A stretch of 64,000 bases of DNA from Pseudomonas yangonensis (lineage in GTDB: Bacteria; Pseudomonadota; Gammaproteobacteria; Pseudomonadales; Pseudomonadaceae). Positions within the stretch are counted from its first letter, which is position 1. The number at the start of each line of letters is the position of its first letter. Position numbers and translations under genes: made by a program. Positions 8,376 to 15,825 of the stretch are shown here, piece after piece. The stretch spans positions 124,001 through 188,000 of the forward strand of contig NZ_BLJU01000018.1 of the NCBI RefSeq assembly GCF_009932725.1. The letters run 5' to 3'. The notes under the pieces are model-generated. The model was not told the origin of the DNA and ran no database searches. It was given only the letters and a program-made list of their open reading frames with translations.

Positions 8376-9719
8376 ATGCCCAGCTGCTCTCTACACCCGC
8401 TTCCCTACCGGACAGACCCCAGCGACTACTTTCAGCGCATTCGCCAGGCCCCAGGTGCCGTATTGCTGGATGCCGGGCGCCCGAATGCCGAGCGTGGACG
8501 CTATGACCTTATGAGCGCCTGGCCATTGGCAGAACTGGCGCCAGTGGCCGACGAATCGGCCAACGATTTCCTGCAGCGCCTGCGCGACGCGCTGCAGAGC
8601 CTTGGCCATGCGGAGGCGCCAGCGCAGCAGCCATTGCCATTTGTCGGCGGCCTGATCGGTTACCTGGCCTACGACTTCGGCCGTCGCCTGGAAGCGCTGC
8701 CCGAACAGAGCGCCGACGACCTTGGTCTGGAAGATGCGCGGTTCGGCCTGTACGCCTGGGCGCTGATCAGCGATCACCAGCGCGGTACCAGTGCGCTGCT
8801 GTTTCATCCGAAGCTGCCGGAAACAGAGCGCCTGCGTCTGCAGGCGTTGTTCGAAGCCCCCTGCAACGAGGACCTTGCGCCCTTCCGACTGAGCCAGCCG
8901 TTCAAGGCCGATATCGACCAGTCCCGCTATCGCCAGGCTATCGGACGCGTTCAGGAGTACATCCTGGCGGGCGACTGTTATCAGGTGAATTTCGCCCAGC
9001 GTTTTCAGGCCCCCTGTGCGGGCGATCCCTGGACTGCATACCTGGCGCTGCGCCAGGCCTGCCCTACTCCGTTCTCGGGGTTTCAGAGCCTGGGCGGCGC
9101 TGACGCTATTCTCAGCCTGTCGCCCGAGCGTTTTCTCAAGGTCAGTGCAGGTCAGGTGGAAACACGCCCGATCAAGGGTACCCGGCGCCGCGGCGATAAT
9201 GCCGAGGACGACCAGGCGCAGGCACAAGACCTGCTGGCCAGTCGCAAGGATCGCGCCGAGAATCTGATGATCGTCGACCTGCTGCGCAACGATCTCGGCC
9301 GCAGCTGCCGCACCGGCTCGGTCAAGGTACCGGAGCTGTTCGTCCTGGAAAGCTATCCGAATGTGCACCATTTGGTCAGTTGCGTGACCGCCGAGCTGGC
9401 GCCCAACAAGGATGCGCTGGACCTGATCGCCGGTAGTTTCCCCGGTGGCTCCATCACCGGCGCACCGAAGATCCGCGCCATGCAGATCATCGACGAGCTG
9501 GAACCGACCCGGCGCGGACTCTACTGCGGCTCCTTGCTGTATCTCGACGTGCGCGGTGAGATGGACAGCTCCATCGCCATCCGCAGTCTCTTGGTCAAGA
9601 ATGGCCAGGTCAGTTGCTGGGGCGGTGGCGCCATCGTCGCCGACTCCGACTGGCAGGCCGAGTATCAGGAGTCGATCACCAAGGTGAAGGTGCTGCTGGA
9701 AACGCTGGAGCGCCTGTAG
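8376..9719 (+). CDS. pabB: Aminodeoxychorismate synthase component I
   Basis: PabB, with the glutaminase PabA, converts chorismate to 4-amino-4-deoxychorismate for folate synthesis. The protein has 447 residues from the chosen ATG (MPSCSLHPLPYRTD), the usual length. The frame is open 53 codons further upstream, but that stretch is the promoter region and is not protein-like. The N-terminal half holds the tryptophan-pocket domain; the chorismate-binding half shows GDCYQVNFAQRF, PIKGTRRRG, ENLMIVDLLRNDLGR, PGGSITGAPKIRAM and a final GGGAIVADSD, all typical of the family. PIKGT (lysine in place of the alanine in TrpE's PIAGT) marks PabB rather than TrpE. It is followed by a bidirectional terminator. 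Confidence 0.95.
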   Translation: MPSCSLHPLPYRTDPSDYFQRIRQAPGAVLLDAGRPNAERGRYDLMSAWPLAELAPVADESANDFLQRLRDALQSLGHAEAPAQQPLPFVGGLIGYLAYDFGRRLEALPEQSADDLGLEDARFGLYAWALISDHQRGTSALLFHPKLPETERLRLQALFEAPCNEDLAPFRLSQPFKADIDQSRYRQAIGRVQEYILAGDCYQVNFAQRFQAPCAGDPWTAYLALRQACPTPFSGFQSLGGADAILSLSPERFLKVSAGQVETRPIKGTRRRGDNAEDDQAQAQDLLASRKDRAENLMIVDLLRNDLGRSCRTGSVKVPELFVLESYPNVHHLVSCVTAELAPNKDALDLIAGSFPGGSITGAPKIRAMQIIDELEPTRRGLYCGSLLYLDVRGEMDSSIAIRSLLVKNGQVSCWGGGAIVADSDWQAEYQESITKVKVLLETLERL

Positions 9720-9747
9720 GCCGAAGCCGAATAAGCACCCCAAACGA

Positions 9748-9773
9748 AAAACGCCGCGAAATCGCGGCGTTTT
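9748..9773. terminator. Bidirectional terminator between pabB and thrH
   Basis: An 11-bp perfect stem (AAAACGCCGCG / CGCGGCGTTTT) with a 4-base loop has A and T runs on both flanks, so it can stop both pabB and the convergent thrH. Confidence 0.9.
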
Positions 9774-9786
9774 TCATGCATCGGTC

Positions 9787-10404
9787 TTACACACTCAACT
9801 TGCGGTTCGACGCCTTGAGGAATTCCTGCTTGAGGTCCTCATAAGTGTGCACCGCCGGAAACTGCGGGAACTCGCGGATCACATTATCCGGCGCATGGAA
9901 CAGGATGCCGGCATGGGCTTCGCTGAGCATGGTGGTGTCGTTGTACGAGTCGCCCGCTGCGATCACCCGATAGTAGAGGCTCTTGAAGGCGATGACCGAC
10001 TGGCGCTTGGGGTCCTTCTGGCGCAGCTGGTAGCTGACCACGCGATCGTTCTCGTCGGTGATCAGGCGGTGGCACAGCAGGGTCGGGAAACCGAGCTGAC
10101 GCATCAGCGGCTGGGAAAACTCGTAAAAGGTGTCGGAAAGGATCACCACCTGGAAGCGCTCACGCAGCCAGTCAACGAACTCCACCGCGCCGTCGAGCGG
10201 TTTGAGCGTGGCGATCACGTCCTGGATGTCCCTGAGCTTGAGGCCATGCTCGTCGAGGATGCGCAGGCGCTGCTGCATGAGCACATCGTAATCGGGGATG
10301 TCGCGGGTGGTCGCCTTGAGCGACTCGATGCCGGTTTTTTCCGCGAAGGCGATCCAGATTTCCGGGACCAGTACGCCTTCCAGGTCGAGACACGCGATTT
10401 CCAC
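9787..10404 (-). CDS. thrH: Phosphoserine phosphatase / homoserine phosphotransferase
   Basis: ThrH is a HAD-superfamily enzyme that dephosphorylates phosphoserine and can transfer the phosphate to homoserine, linking serine and threonine synthesis. The 205-residue product starts with a GTG codon (VEIACLDLEGVLVPEIW) behind an AAGGAG site; an ATG 33 codons upstream gives an unlikely leader. HAD motifs are visible: DLEGVLVPE (nucleophile Asp near residue 6), VILSDTFYEF (motif II), a conserved lysine in QLRQKDPKR and AAGDSYNDTTML (motif III). The sequence is almost identical to the P. aeruginosa protein as I remember it. It stands alone between pabB and the cysH-like gene. Confidence 0.95.
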   Translation of the reverse strand: MEIACLDLEGVLVPEIWIAFAEKTGIESLKATTRDIPDYDVLMQQRLRILDEHGLKLRDIQDVIATLKPLDGAVEFVDWLRERFQVVILSDTFYEFSQPLMRQLGFPTLLCHRLITDENDRVVSYQLRQKDPKRQSVIAFKSLYYRVIAAGDSYNDTTMLSEAHAGILFHAPDNVIREFPQFPAVHTYEDLKQEFLKASNRKLSV

Positions 10405-10511
10405 AGGCCGCTCCTTGGTTGAGCCAAAAAGGAGCCGGCACTCTAGCCGCTGGGCTTGGTGCGCGCAATGCAGCATGCTTATAACCGAAACAAAGGACAC
10501 CAAGCGCCTTA

Positions 10512-10529
10512 GTTATTTAGCCGCATAAC
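10512..10529. promoter_or_regulatory. Inverted GTTAT/ATAAC pair, possible CysB site
   Basis: GTTAT-N8-ATAAC lies about 50 bases upstream of the cysH-like ATG, and another ATAAC is at about 10480. Convergent or repeated ATAAC-type half sites are what CysB recognises at sulfur-assimilation promoters. This is a weak motif match only. Confidence 0.3.
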
Positions 10530-10579
10530 CGGCCTTTGTTACCATCGCGCCCTCACGCACACGATCTGGAGTCCTCAAC

Positions 10580-11200
10580 ATGGAACTCGACCTGGACGCG
10601 CTCAACGCCGAACTCGGCAACCAGCCAGAAAAGCTGGTGCAGTGGGCCATCGGACTGGGCAAAACCGCCATCTGCACCACCAACTTCCGCCCGTTCGAAG
10701 CGGTGATCCTGCACATGGTCAGCCAGGTCAAACCGGATATCCCGGTGGTCTGGATGGACAATGGTTACAACACCGAAGCCACCTACCGCTTCGCCGACGA
10801 GGTGACGCGCAAGCTGAACCTGAATCTGATCACCTACCTGCCCAAGCGCTCGCGTGCGCATCGCGAAGCCATCGACGGCCCGGTGCCCGGCCTGGATGAT
10901 CCGCGCCATGCCGCCTTCACCGAAGAGGTCAAGCTCGAGCCCTTTGCCCGCGCCCTGCGCGAGATGGCACCGGGTGTCTGGTTCACCGCCCTGCGCGCCA
11001 CCGATACGGCCGTACGCGCGCAGATGGACCCGATCAGCATCAACCCGGATGGCCTGATCAAGGTCGCTCCGCTGCTGCACTGGACGTCCAAGGATCTCTA
11101 CCAGTATCTGGTCGCCCACGACCTGCCGAACGAGTTCGATTACTTCGACCCGACCAAGGGTGAAGACAATCGCGAGTGCGGTCTGCACCTGAGCCACTGA
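10580..11200 (+). CDS. cysH: Phosphoadenylylsulfate reductase-like protein (short form)
   Basis: This 206-residue protein belongs to the PAPS reductase family. It shows the substrate-binding segment PVVWMDNGYNTEATYRFADE, the WFTALRA motif, a W-x-x-x-DLYQYL segment, and the C-terminal ECGLH with the catalytic cysteine. It lacks the CC and CxxC cysteines that ligate the 4Fe-4S cluster of the APS reductase usual in Pseudomonas, so by family rules it would use PAPS and thioredoxin. It is also about 40 residues shorter than E. coli CysH, with the loop before ECGLH strongly reduced and the SSSFG P-loop replaced by TTNFRPFEAV. The start follows GGAG at 8 bases. It sits in the cysH position beside cysB. 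A non-canonical sulfotransfer role is possible. Confidence 0.75.
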   Translation: MELDLDALNAELGNQPEKLVQWAIGLGKTAICTTNFRPFEAVILHMVSQVKPDIPVVWMDNGYNTEATYRFADEVTRKLNLNLITYLPKRSRAHREAIDGPVPGLDDPRHAAFTEEVKLEPFARALREMAPGVWFTALRATDTAVRAQMDPISINPDGLIKVAPLLHWTSKDLYQYLVAHDLPNEFDYFDPTKGEDNRECGLHLSH

Positions 11201-11214
11201 TCGGCACGGGTTGG

Positions 11215-11250
11215 AACGAAACATGGCGCCCTTGGGCGCCATGTTCGTTT
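11215..11250. terminator. Terminator between cysH-like gene and cysB
   Basis: A 15-bp stem with one bulged A (ACATGGCGCC / GGCGCCATGT core, AACGAA/TCGTTT flanks) sits between two convergent genes and can act in both directions. Confidence 0.85.
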
Positions 11251-11261
11251 CAGCCTCTGCC

Positions 11262-12236
11262 TCAGTGCATGGGCAATTCGACGTCCGCGAACAGCTCTTC
11301 GAGCTCGGACTTGTTATGGCACTGCACGGCTTTGGCCAGCATGTCGCGGGTCAGGTGCGGGGCGAAACGCTCGATGAAGTCGCACATGAAGCCACGCAGG
11401 AAAGTACCGCGACGGAAGCCGATCTTGGTCACGCTGGGCTCGAACAGCCCATCGGCGTCGAGCACCACCAGGTCCGGGTCGAGCTTGGGGTCGACAGCCA
11501 TCTTGGCCACGATGCCGACACCCAGGTTCAGGCGCACGTAGGTCTTGATCACGTCGGCGTCGGCGGCAGTGAACACCACCTTGGGCGTCAGGCCGCGATG
11601 ACTGAAGGCCTCGTCCAGTTTCGAGCGCCCGGTAAAGCCGAATACGTAGGTGACGATGGGATGCTCGGCCAGCGCTTCGAGGGTCAGCTTCGGCAGCTTG
11701 GTCAATGGATGCCCCTGCGGCACCACCACACAGCGGTTCCAGCGGTAGCAGGGCATCATGATCAGATCGTTGAACAGCTCCAGCCCTTCGGTGGCGATGG
11801 CGAAGTCGACGCTGCCATCGGCGGCCATCTCGGCGATCTGCGTCGGCGTACCCTGATGCATGTGCAGCGACACGTCCGGGTATTGCTTGATGAAAGCGCT
11901 GATCACCGGTGGTAGCGCATACCGGGCCTGGGTGTGGGTCGTGGCGATGGACAGCGTGCCCTTCTTCTCGTTGGAAAATTCCTGGGCGATCTGCTTGATG
12001 CTTTCGACCTTGCGCAGAATTTCGCCGGCCGTGGTGATGATGCGCTCTCCGGCCGGGGTCACGCGGGTCAGGTGCTTGCCGCTGCGGGCGAAAACTTCCA
12101 CGCCCAGCTCGTCCTCGAGCAAGCGAATCTGCTTGCTGATCCCTGGTTGAGAGGTGTACAGGCTCTGAGCGGTAGCCGATACGTTGAGGTCGTGGTGCGC
12201 AACTTCCCAGATGTAGCGCAATTGCTGAAGCTTCAT
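11262..12236 (-). CDS. cysB: LysR-family regulator of cysteine synthesis CysB
   Basis: The 324-residue length and the start MKLQQLRYIWEVAHHDLNVS, with ATAQSLYTSQPGISKQIRLL as the winged-helix recognition region, are those of CysB. The effector domain contains TTHTQARYALPP and the GxPxQIAEM-type segment (GTPTQIAEMAADGSVDFAIA) that binds N-acetylserine/O-acetylserine. CysB activates sulfate-assimilation genes under sulfur limitation and represses its own gene. It faces the cysH-like gene, separated by a shared terminator. The upstream gap of 104 bases holds an AACCA-N6-TGGTT repeat that could be the autoregulatory site. Confidence 0.95.
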   Translation of the reverse strand: MKLQQLRYIWEVAHHDLNVSATAQSLYTSQPGISKQIRLLEDELGVEVFARSGKHLTRVTPAGERIITTAGEILRKVESIKQIAQEFSNEKKGTLSIATTHTQARYALPPVISAFIKQYPDVSLHMHQGTPTQIAEMAADGSVDFAIATEGLELFNDLIMMPCYRWNRCVVVPQGHPLTKLPKLTLEALAEHPIVTYVFGFTGRSKLDEAFSHRGLTPKVVFTAADADVIKTYVRLNLGVGIVAKMAVDPKLDPDLVVLDADGLFEPSVTKIGFRRGTFLRGFMCDFIERFAPHLTRDMLAKAVQCHNKSELEELFADVELPMH

Positions 12237-12285
12237 ATGTTTCCCTCAGAGCGGTAAGGCAGCAGTAGCCGCCAATGCCGTATAT

Positions 12286-12301
12286 AACCATATTATTGGT
12301 T
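12286..12301. promoter_or_regulatory. Inverted repeat upstream of cysB
   Basis: AACCA-N6-TGGTT in an AT-rich stretch 50-65 bases upstream of the cysB ATG is a candidate autoregulatory operator or promoter element. Confidence 0.3.
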
Positions 12302-12340
12302 TAGTAGCACAGCCTAGAACTTTTTATTAAATACCTCCCT

Positions 12341-12841
12341 TTACAGATCCCCGTGCCCACGATGCTGCAGCATGGGCACCAGATATACCGGCACCTCCGA
12401 CAACTGCACGATCCGCGCTGCCGTACGCCCCAGCGGTATGGTCAGGTCCGTACCATGGCTGTGACTGCCTACGACCAGCAGATCCACTCCAAGTTTCTGC
12501 GCCTCCCCCAGAATCACCGCTGGCGGATCGCCTTGCAGCACCCGCACGGCACGTATCAGCTGAAGATCCTGCTGACCATCTCCAACTTCGTCACGAAAGC
12601 CTTCAAGTACACGTTGCTCGATGCTGGCCATCACGGTGTTCAAACCATTGCGACGCAGCTCCGCCAGAGTGTCTTCATCCAGGTAGGTCTGCAGCACGGA
12701 CTCGGCGAACAGGCCCATGGGTTCCACCGCGTGAACCACGTATAAATCAGCCTTGAAGCTGCGGCTCATAGCGAGGGCGTGCTGCAGCACGTAGGAGGCA
12801 TAAAGCCCCAGATCGGTGGCATAAAGTATCGAGCGGATCAC
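12341..12841 (-). CDS. Universal stress protein (UspA family)
   Basis: The 166-residue single-domain Usp begins with a GTG start behind a strong GGAGG 5 bases away. The first strand (SILYATDLGLYASYVLQHAL) carries the Asp that contacts adenine. The C-terminal GSHSHGTDLTIPLGRTAARI fits the G-x2-G-x9-G-(S/T) nucleotide loop with histidine at the second position instead of the first glycine, so ATP binding is likely but not certain. The family assists survival under starvation or respiratory stress; its exact role is not known. It lies 104 bases upstream of cysB on the same strand, as in P. aeruginosa by memory. Confidence 0.85.
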   Translation of the reverse strand: MIRSILYATDLGLYASYVLQHALAMSRSFKADLYVVHAVEPMGLFAESVLQTYLDEDTLAELRRNGLNTVMASIEQRVLEGFRDEVGDGQQDLQLIRAVRVLQGDPPAVILGEAQKLGVDLLVVGSHSHGTDLTIPLGRTAARIVQLSEVPVYLVPMLQHRGHGDL

Positions 12842-12962
12842 GCGGCCTCCTCGACTGCTGGCGCAGGCCTCTGATTGAGCTTAGCAGCGCATCAGACAAA
12901 GCAAGAACCGCAACGTCATTTAGGACGAATGGCTATATACGCGCACGTGATTGCCGCCGGGA

Positions 12963-13868
12963 TCAGGGCAACAATTCGTTGCTCACGCCATGGGGGACAT
13001 GCCCGGTCGCCACTACCTGACGAGCTTTTTCGCAGTGACCGGTCTGGTCGTCGAAGAAAACGTCGGCCGCGAAGGCCTCCAGCACCGCGGACTTGTCCAG
13101 CCCACCCAGAAAGAAGGATTCGTCCAGGCGGATGTTCCATTCGCGCAGCGTGCGGATCACGCGCTCGTGCGCCGGGGCCGAGCGCGCGGTGACCAGCGCC
13201 GTACGAATCGGGCATTCGGCTTCGGGAAACTCCTGCTGCAACGCGTGCAATGCGGCGAGAAATGGCTTGAACGGCCCACCTGGCAGAGCCTGCCGAGCGG
13301 ACTCGCGCTCGTGATCCTGAAAGGCATTGAGACCGCCGCTTTGATAGACGCGCTCGGAGTCATCGGAAAACAGCACGGCATCACCATCGAAGGCAATACG
13401 CAATTCATTGCTGTTGGCCCGCCGGGTGCCGCCGGAAAGGAGCGTGGCCGCACCGAAACCGGCTTTCAGCGCATTGCGCACATCCTCGGCATGGGTAGAG
13501 AGAAAAAGATGGCAGCCGAAGGCCGCCAGATAAGGATCGGGGCTGCGGCCGCCGACGAAGGCAGCGCGGGAAATGCCAAGGCCGTAATGCTGGATCGAAT
13601 TGAACGCACGCAGGCCGGTATCGGCGCTGTTGCGCGACACCAGAATGACTTCGACGCGCTGTTCGCTGAGGCGTGTATTCAACCCCAGCAGCTTCTCCAC
13701 CAGCGGGAAGGCGTCACCCGGCATCAGTACCTCATCTTCATGCTCGATCTGATAGCGACGGTAGGCTTCAACACCCTCGCTCTCGTAGATCTGATGACTC
13801 TCGCTCAGATCGAACAGCGCCCGCGAAGAAATCGCCAGCACCAGCTTGTCCCCCAGCCCCTTGCCCAT
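12963..13868 (-). CDS. Cytosolic 5'-nucleotidase
   Basis: The 301-residue protein matches the bacterial 5-nucleotidase family (PF06189), related to mammalian cytosolic 5'-nucleotidase I, which removes the phosphate from AMP/IMP-type nucleotides. Features are LVLAISSRALFDL at the N-terminus (the HAD-like nucleophile position carries S-S-R-A-L-F-D), VEVILVSRNSADTGLRAFNS, IAFDGDAVLFSDDSE and a final FFLGGLDKSAVLEAF-A-DVFFDDQ. The ATG lies 2 bases after the stop of the ketopantoate-reductase-like gene, so the three genes 15213-12963 form a tight operon. Substrate is inferred from the family. Confidence 0.85.
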   Translation of the reverse strand: MGKGLGDKLVLAISSRALFDLSESHQIYESEGVEAYRRYQIEHEDEVLMPGDAFPLVEKLLGLNTRLSEQRVEVILVSRNSADTGLRAFNSIQHYGLGISRAAFVGGRSPDPYLAAFGCHLFLSTHAEDVRNALKAGFGAATLLSGGTRRANSNELRIAFDGDAVLFSDDSERVYQSGGLNAFQDHERESARQALPGGPFKPFLAALHALQQEFPEAECPIRTALVTARSAPAHERVIRTLREWNIRLDESFFLGGLDKSAVLEAFAADVFFDDQTGHCEKARQVVATGHVPHGVSNELLP

Positions 13869-13870
13869 GA

Positions 13871-14827
13871 TTAGGCCTCCCGGCGAGCCTGAATGAAACG
13901 CAGCGCCTGATACAGCGCGCGCACCTTGGGCATATCGAAACCCGCGGCATCCGCAACCGCCAGAGGTGCTTCATAGATGGCATGCAGCTCGGCCGGCCGG
14001 CGCTGGGCAAAGTCGTGGTACATGCTCGGCAGATAATCGGGCATGCGCTGCGTCGCCGCGAGCAGTTTGTCCGCATAGTTCTCAGGCATCGCATACCCCA
14101 GCGCCTGAGCGGCCCGTACCACTTCCTGCATCATGTCGGCGATCAGCGCGCGGCTATCGGCATTTCCCATCATGCGCCGCGTATCGGCATCGAGCAGTAC
14201 CGACAGGCCGTTATAAGGGATGTTCCACACCAGTTTCTGCCAGCGCGTCTGTGCCAGGTCACGCATCGCTGCCGAATCCAGGCCGGTGCTGCGCAGCAGA
14301 CCCGCGCCCTCCTCGACCAGCGCCAGGCGCGACTCGTCGCCATCCAGCGGCCCAGAATGATAGGCCAGATTGATCGCCCCCAGCGCCTGATGCTCGATCA
14401 CCCCCGGAGCGCGGCGGTGAACGCAGATGTAGCAGAGCCCACCGAGCAGGTGCAGATCGTCGCTCAGCAGCGGGCGCAGCTCGTCCTCCACCGCCAGACC
14501 GTTCTGCAACAGCACCACCTTGGCTCCTGGCGCCGCGGCCTTGGCGATCAGGGGCGCAAGCTCGGCGTTGGCCGTAGTCTTGGCCCCCACCAGCAGCCAG
14601 TCGCATTGCGGCATGTCCTCGATATTGCGATAGGCCTGTACCGCTGGCAGGTGCAGGGCGCCGTGCACACTGCTGTTCAGCTGCAGGCCTCGCTCGACGA
14701 CGGCAGCGTATTCGCTACGCAGCAGAAAGTGCACGTCGTGCCCGGCGCGCGCCAGCAGCATGCCGTAAAAGCCGCCGATGGCACCGGTGCCGATGATGCC
14801 GACGCGCGGCGCGGGGGATTGAGACAT
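13871..14827 (-). CDS. Putative 2-dehydropantoate 2-reductase family protein
   Basis: The 318-residue protein has the ApbA/PanE fold. GTGAIGGFYGMLLARAGHDV forms the NADPH-binding Rossmann loop; VGAKTTAN holds the conserved Lys (about residue 83) and QNGL follows it. The C-terminal domain has the key KLVWNIPYNGLSVLL (Lys/Asn/Asn) and a distal E-x-x-x segment. This family reduces ketopantoate to pantoate for CoA synthesis, but Pseudomonas usually has several paralogues and the true PanE is often encoded elsewhere, so substrate is open. Its ATG overlaps the upstream stop by one base (TGATG), which argues for coupling to the thioredoxin-like gene. Confidence 0.8.
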   Translation of the reverse strand: MSQSPAPRVGIIGTGAIGGFYGMLLARAGHDVHFLLRSEYAAVVERGLQLNSSVHGALHLPAVQAYRNIEDMPQCDWLLVGAKTTANAELAPLIAKAAAPGAKVVLLQNGLAVEDELRPLLSDDLHLLGGLCYICVHRRAPGVIEHQALGAINLAYHSGPLDGDESRLALVEEGAGLLRSTGLDSAAMRDLAQTRWQKLVWNIPYNGLSVLLDADTRRMMGNADSRALIADMMQEVVRAAQALGYAMPENYADKLLAATQRMPDYLPSMYHDFAQRRPAELHAIYEAPLAVADAAGFDMPKVRALYQALRFIQARREA

Positions 14828-15213
14828 CAGGGAAGCTCCTCAGCCGGGCGAAGCAACGCCTCGCCCATGGCGGTTAGCAGATCGGAATGGGCAAGGCGCG
14901 CTTGCAACGCGCCAAAGAAATGACCGTCCTTAACCAGAAACAATGAAGGCAGATGAAAGACCTCGTAGCGCGCCACCAAACCGGCGTTACGCCCGGCATC
15001 GATCCAGCACAGCCGCTCGACCGGAAGCGCCATGCCTGGCAGCGCCTGGCGCGCCCAACGACAGCTGGCACAGCCCGTGCTAGTGAACACCAGCAGCGAG
15101 GTACCGGGAAGGTCGAGCAGGCGGCGGTCAGCATCCAGATCGGTCAATTCCAGTTGCGTCGCTATACTGAATCCAGTGATATCAGTTTGCCTGCACTCGA
15201 GGTCGGTATTCAT
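14827..15213 (-). CDS. Thioredoxin-like protein with CxxC motif
   Basis: The protein has a thioredoxin fold: a strand LLVFTSTGCASCRWARQAL with the redox pair C-A-S-C at about residues 48-51, then ERLCWIDAGRNAGLVARYEV and the cis-proline FHLPSLFLVKDG. It is short (128 residues at most) and probably cytoplasmic, since no signal peptide is seen. The only ATG in frame, at 15213, overlaps the start codon of the divergent PilZ gene (15212) and has no good ribosome site. A TTG about 22 codons later is an alternative start that keeps the whole thioredoxin core. It is the first gene of a three-gene operon. Confidence 0.65.
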   Translation of the reverse strand: MNTDLECRQTDITGFSIATQLELTDLDADRRLLDLPGTSLLVFTSTGCASCRWARQALPGMALPVERLCWIDAGRNAGLVARYEVFHLPSLFLVKDGHFFGALQARLAHSDLLTAMGEALLRPAEELP

Positions 15214-15625
15214 GCGTAAGTTTCTGCGTCATCCAAGCGACATGCCGGTGGAACTGGTGTTGCGCAGACAGGCCTGCATTCCCCGGCAACGGCTGAACAA
15301 TATCAGCCTGGGCGGGGTCGCATGCAACTCGTTACGCGGCTTTCGTCGCGGTACCTCGGTCGAACTGCGCATCCCGCTGCTCGGCGATCAGGCGCGCTAT
15401 CCCGGGGTCGTGGCCTGGTGTCGACGACAGGAAAACGACTACCTGGTAGGCATCGCGTTCATCGATGAGGACACTCTGTTCCGCGCGCGCATGGTCGAAC
15501 AGGTCTGCCAGATCCAGCACTACCGCCAGCAGCTGGAACAGGAATCAGGTCAGCCCATGGCGATCGAGCAATGCGCCCAGGACTGGATCGCCAAGCATGC
15601 CGCTGAGTTTCCCTATCTCGCGTAG
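15212..15625 (+). CDS. PilZ-domain protein, probable c-di-GMP sensor
   Basis: The protein has 137 residues from an ATG preceded by GAGG at 9 bases. RKFLRHPSDMPVEL followed by NISLGGVACNS corresponds to the RxxxR and D/NxSxxG motifs by which PilZ domains bind cyclic di-GMP. In the first motif the fit (R-K-F-L-R-H) is good; the second has N instead of the usual D. The barrel continues through VELRIPLLGDQARYPGVVAW and LVGIAFID. The C-terminal 40 residues are helical and rich in Gln/Glu. No partner domain is present, so it probably acts by binding another protein. It starts head to head with the thioredoxin-like gene, and the two start codons overlap. Confidence 0.8.
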   Translation: MRKFLRHPSDMPVELVLRRQACIPRQRLNNISLGGVACNSLRGFRRGTSVELRIPLLGDQARYPGVVAWCRRQENDYLVGIAFIDEDTLFRARMVEQVCQIQHYRQQLEQESGQPMAIEQCAQDWIAKHAAEFPYLA

Positions 15626-15734
15626 TGAGCCCTCGCCACCCTCCGCAAGGCAATCAGTCCCTCATACTGCCAATCTATGAGGCCATTGAACTTAACGCCC
15701 ATTGTCGTGCAGCCCCTTACGCGCTAAGGTTCGG

Positions 15735-15772
15735 CTCCCCCTGCACCAACTAGCTGTGCACCGCCATAGGGG
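15735..15772 (+). promoter_or_regulatory. Possible leader hairpin ahead of the DAHP synthase gene
   Basis: The 200-base gap before the DAHP synthase gene contains nested complementary arms, CCCC/GGGG outside TGCAC/GTGCA, about 55 bases upstream of the start. It may be a leader structure. No downstream T run or leader peptide rich in aromatic residues is evident, so classic attenuation is not supported. Confidence 0.25.
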
Positions 15773-15825
15773 ATCGCTGGCGGCCGGCACCCGTGACCTG
15801 ACGACCTGACCCGATGAATAGCACC

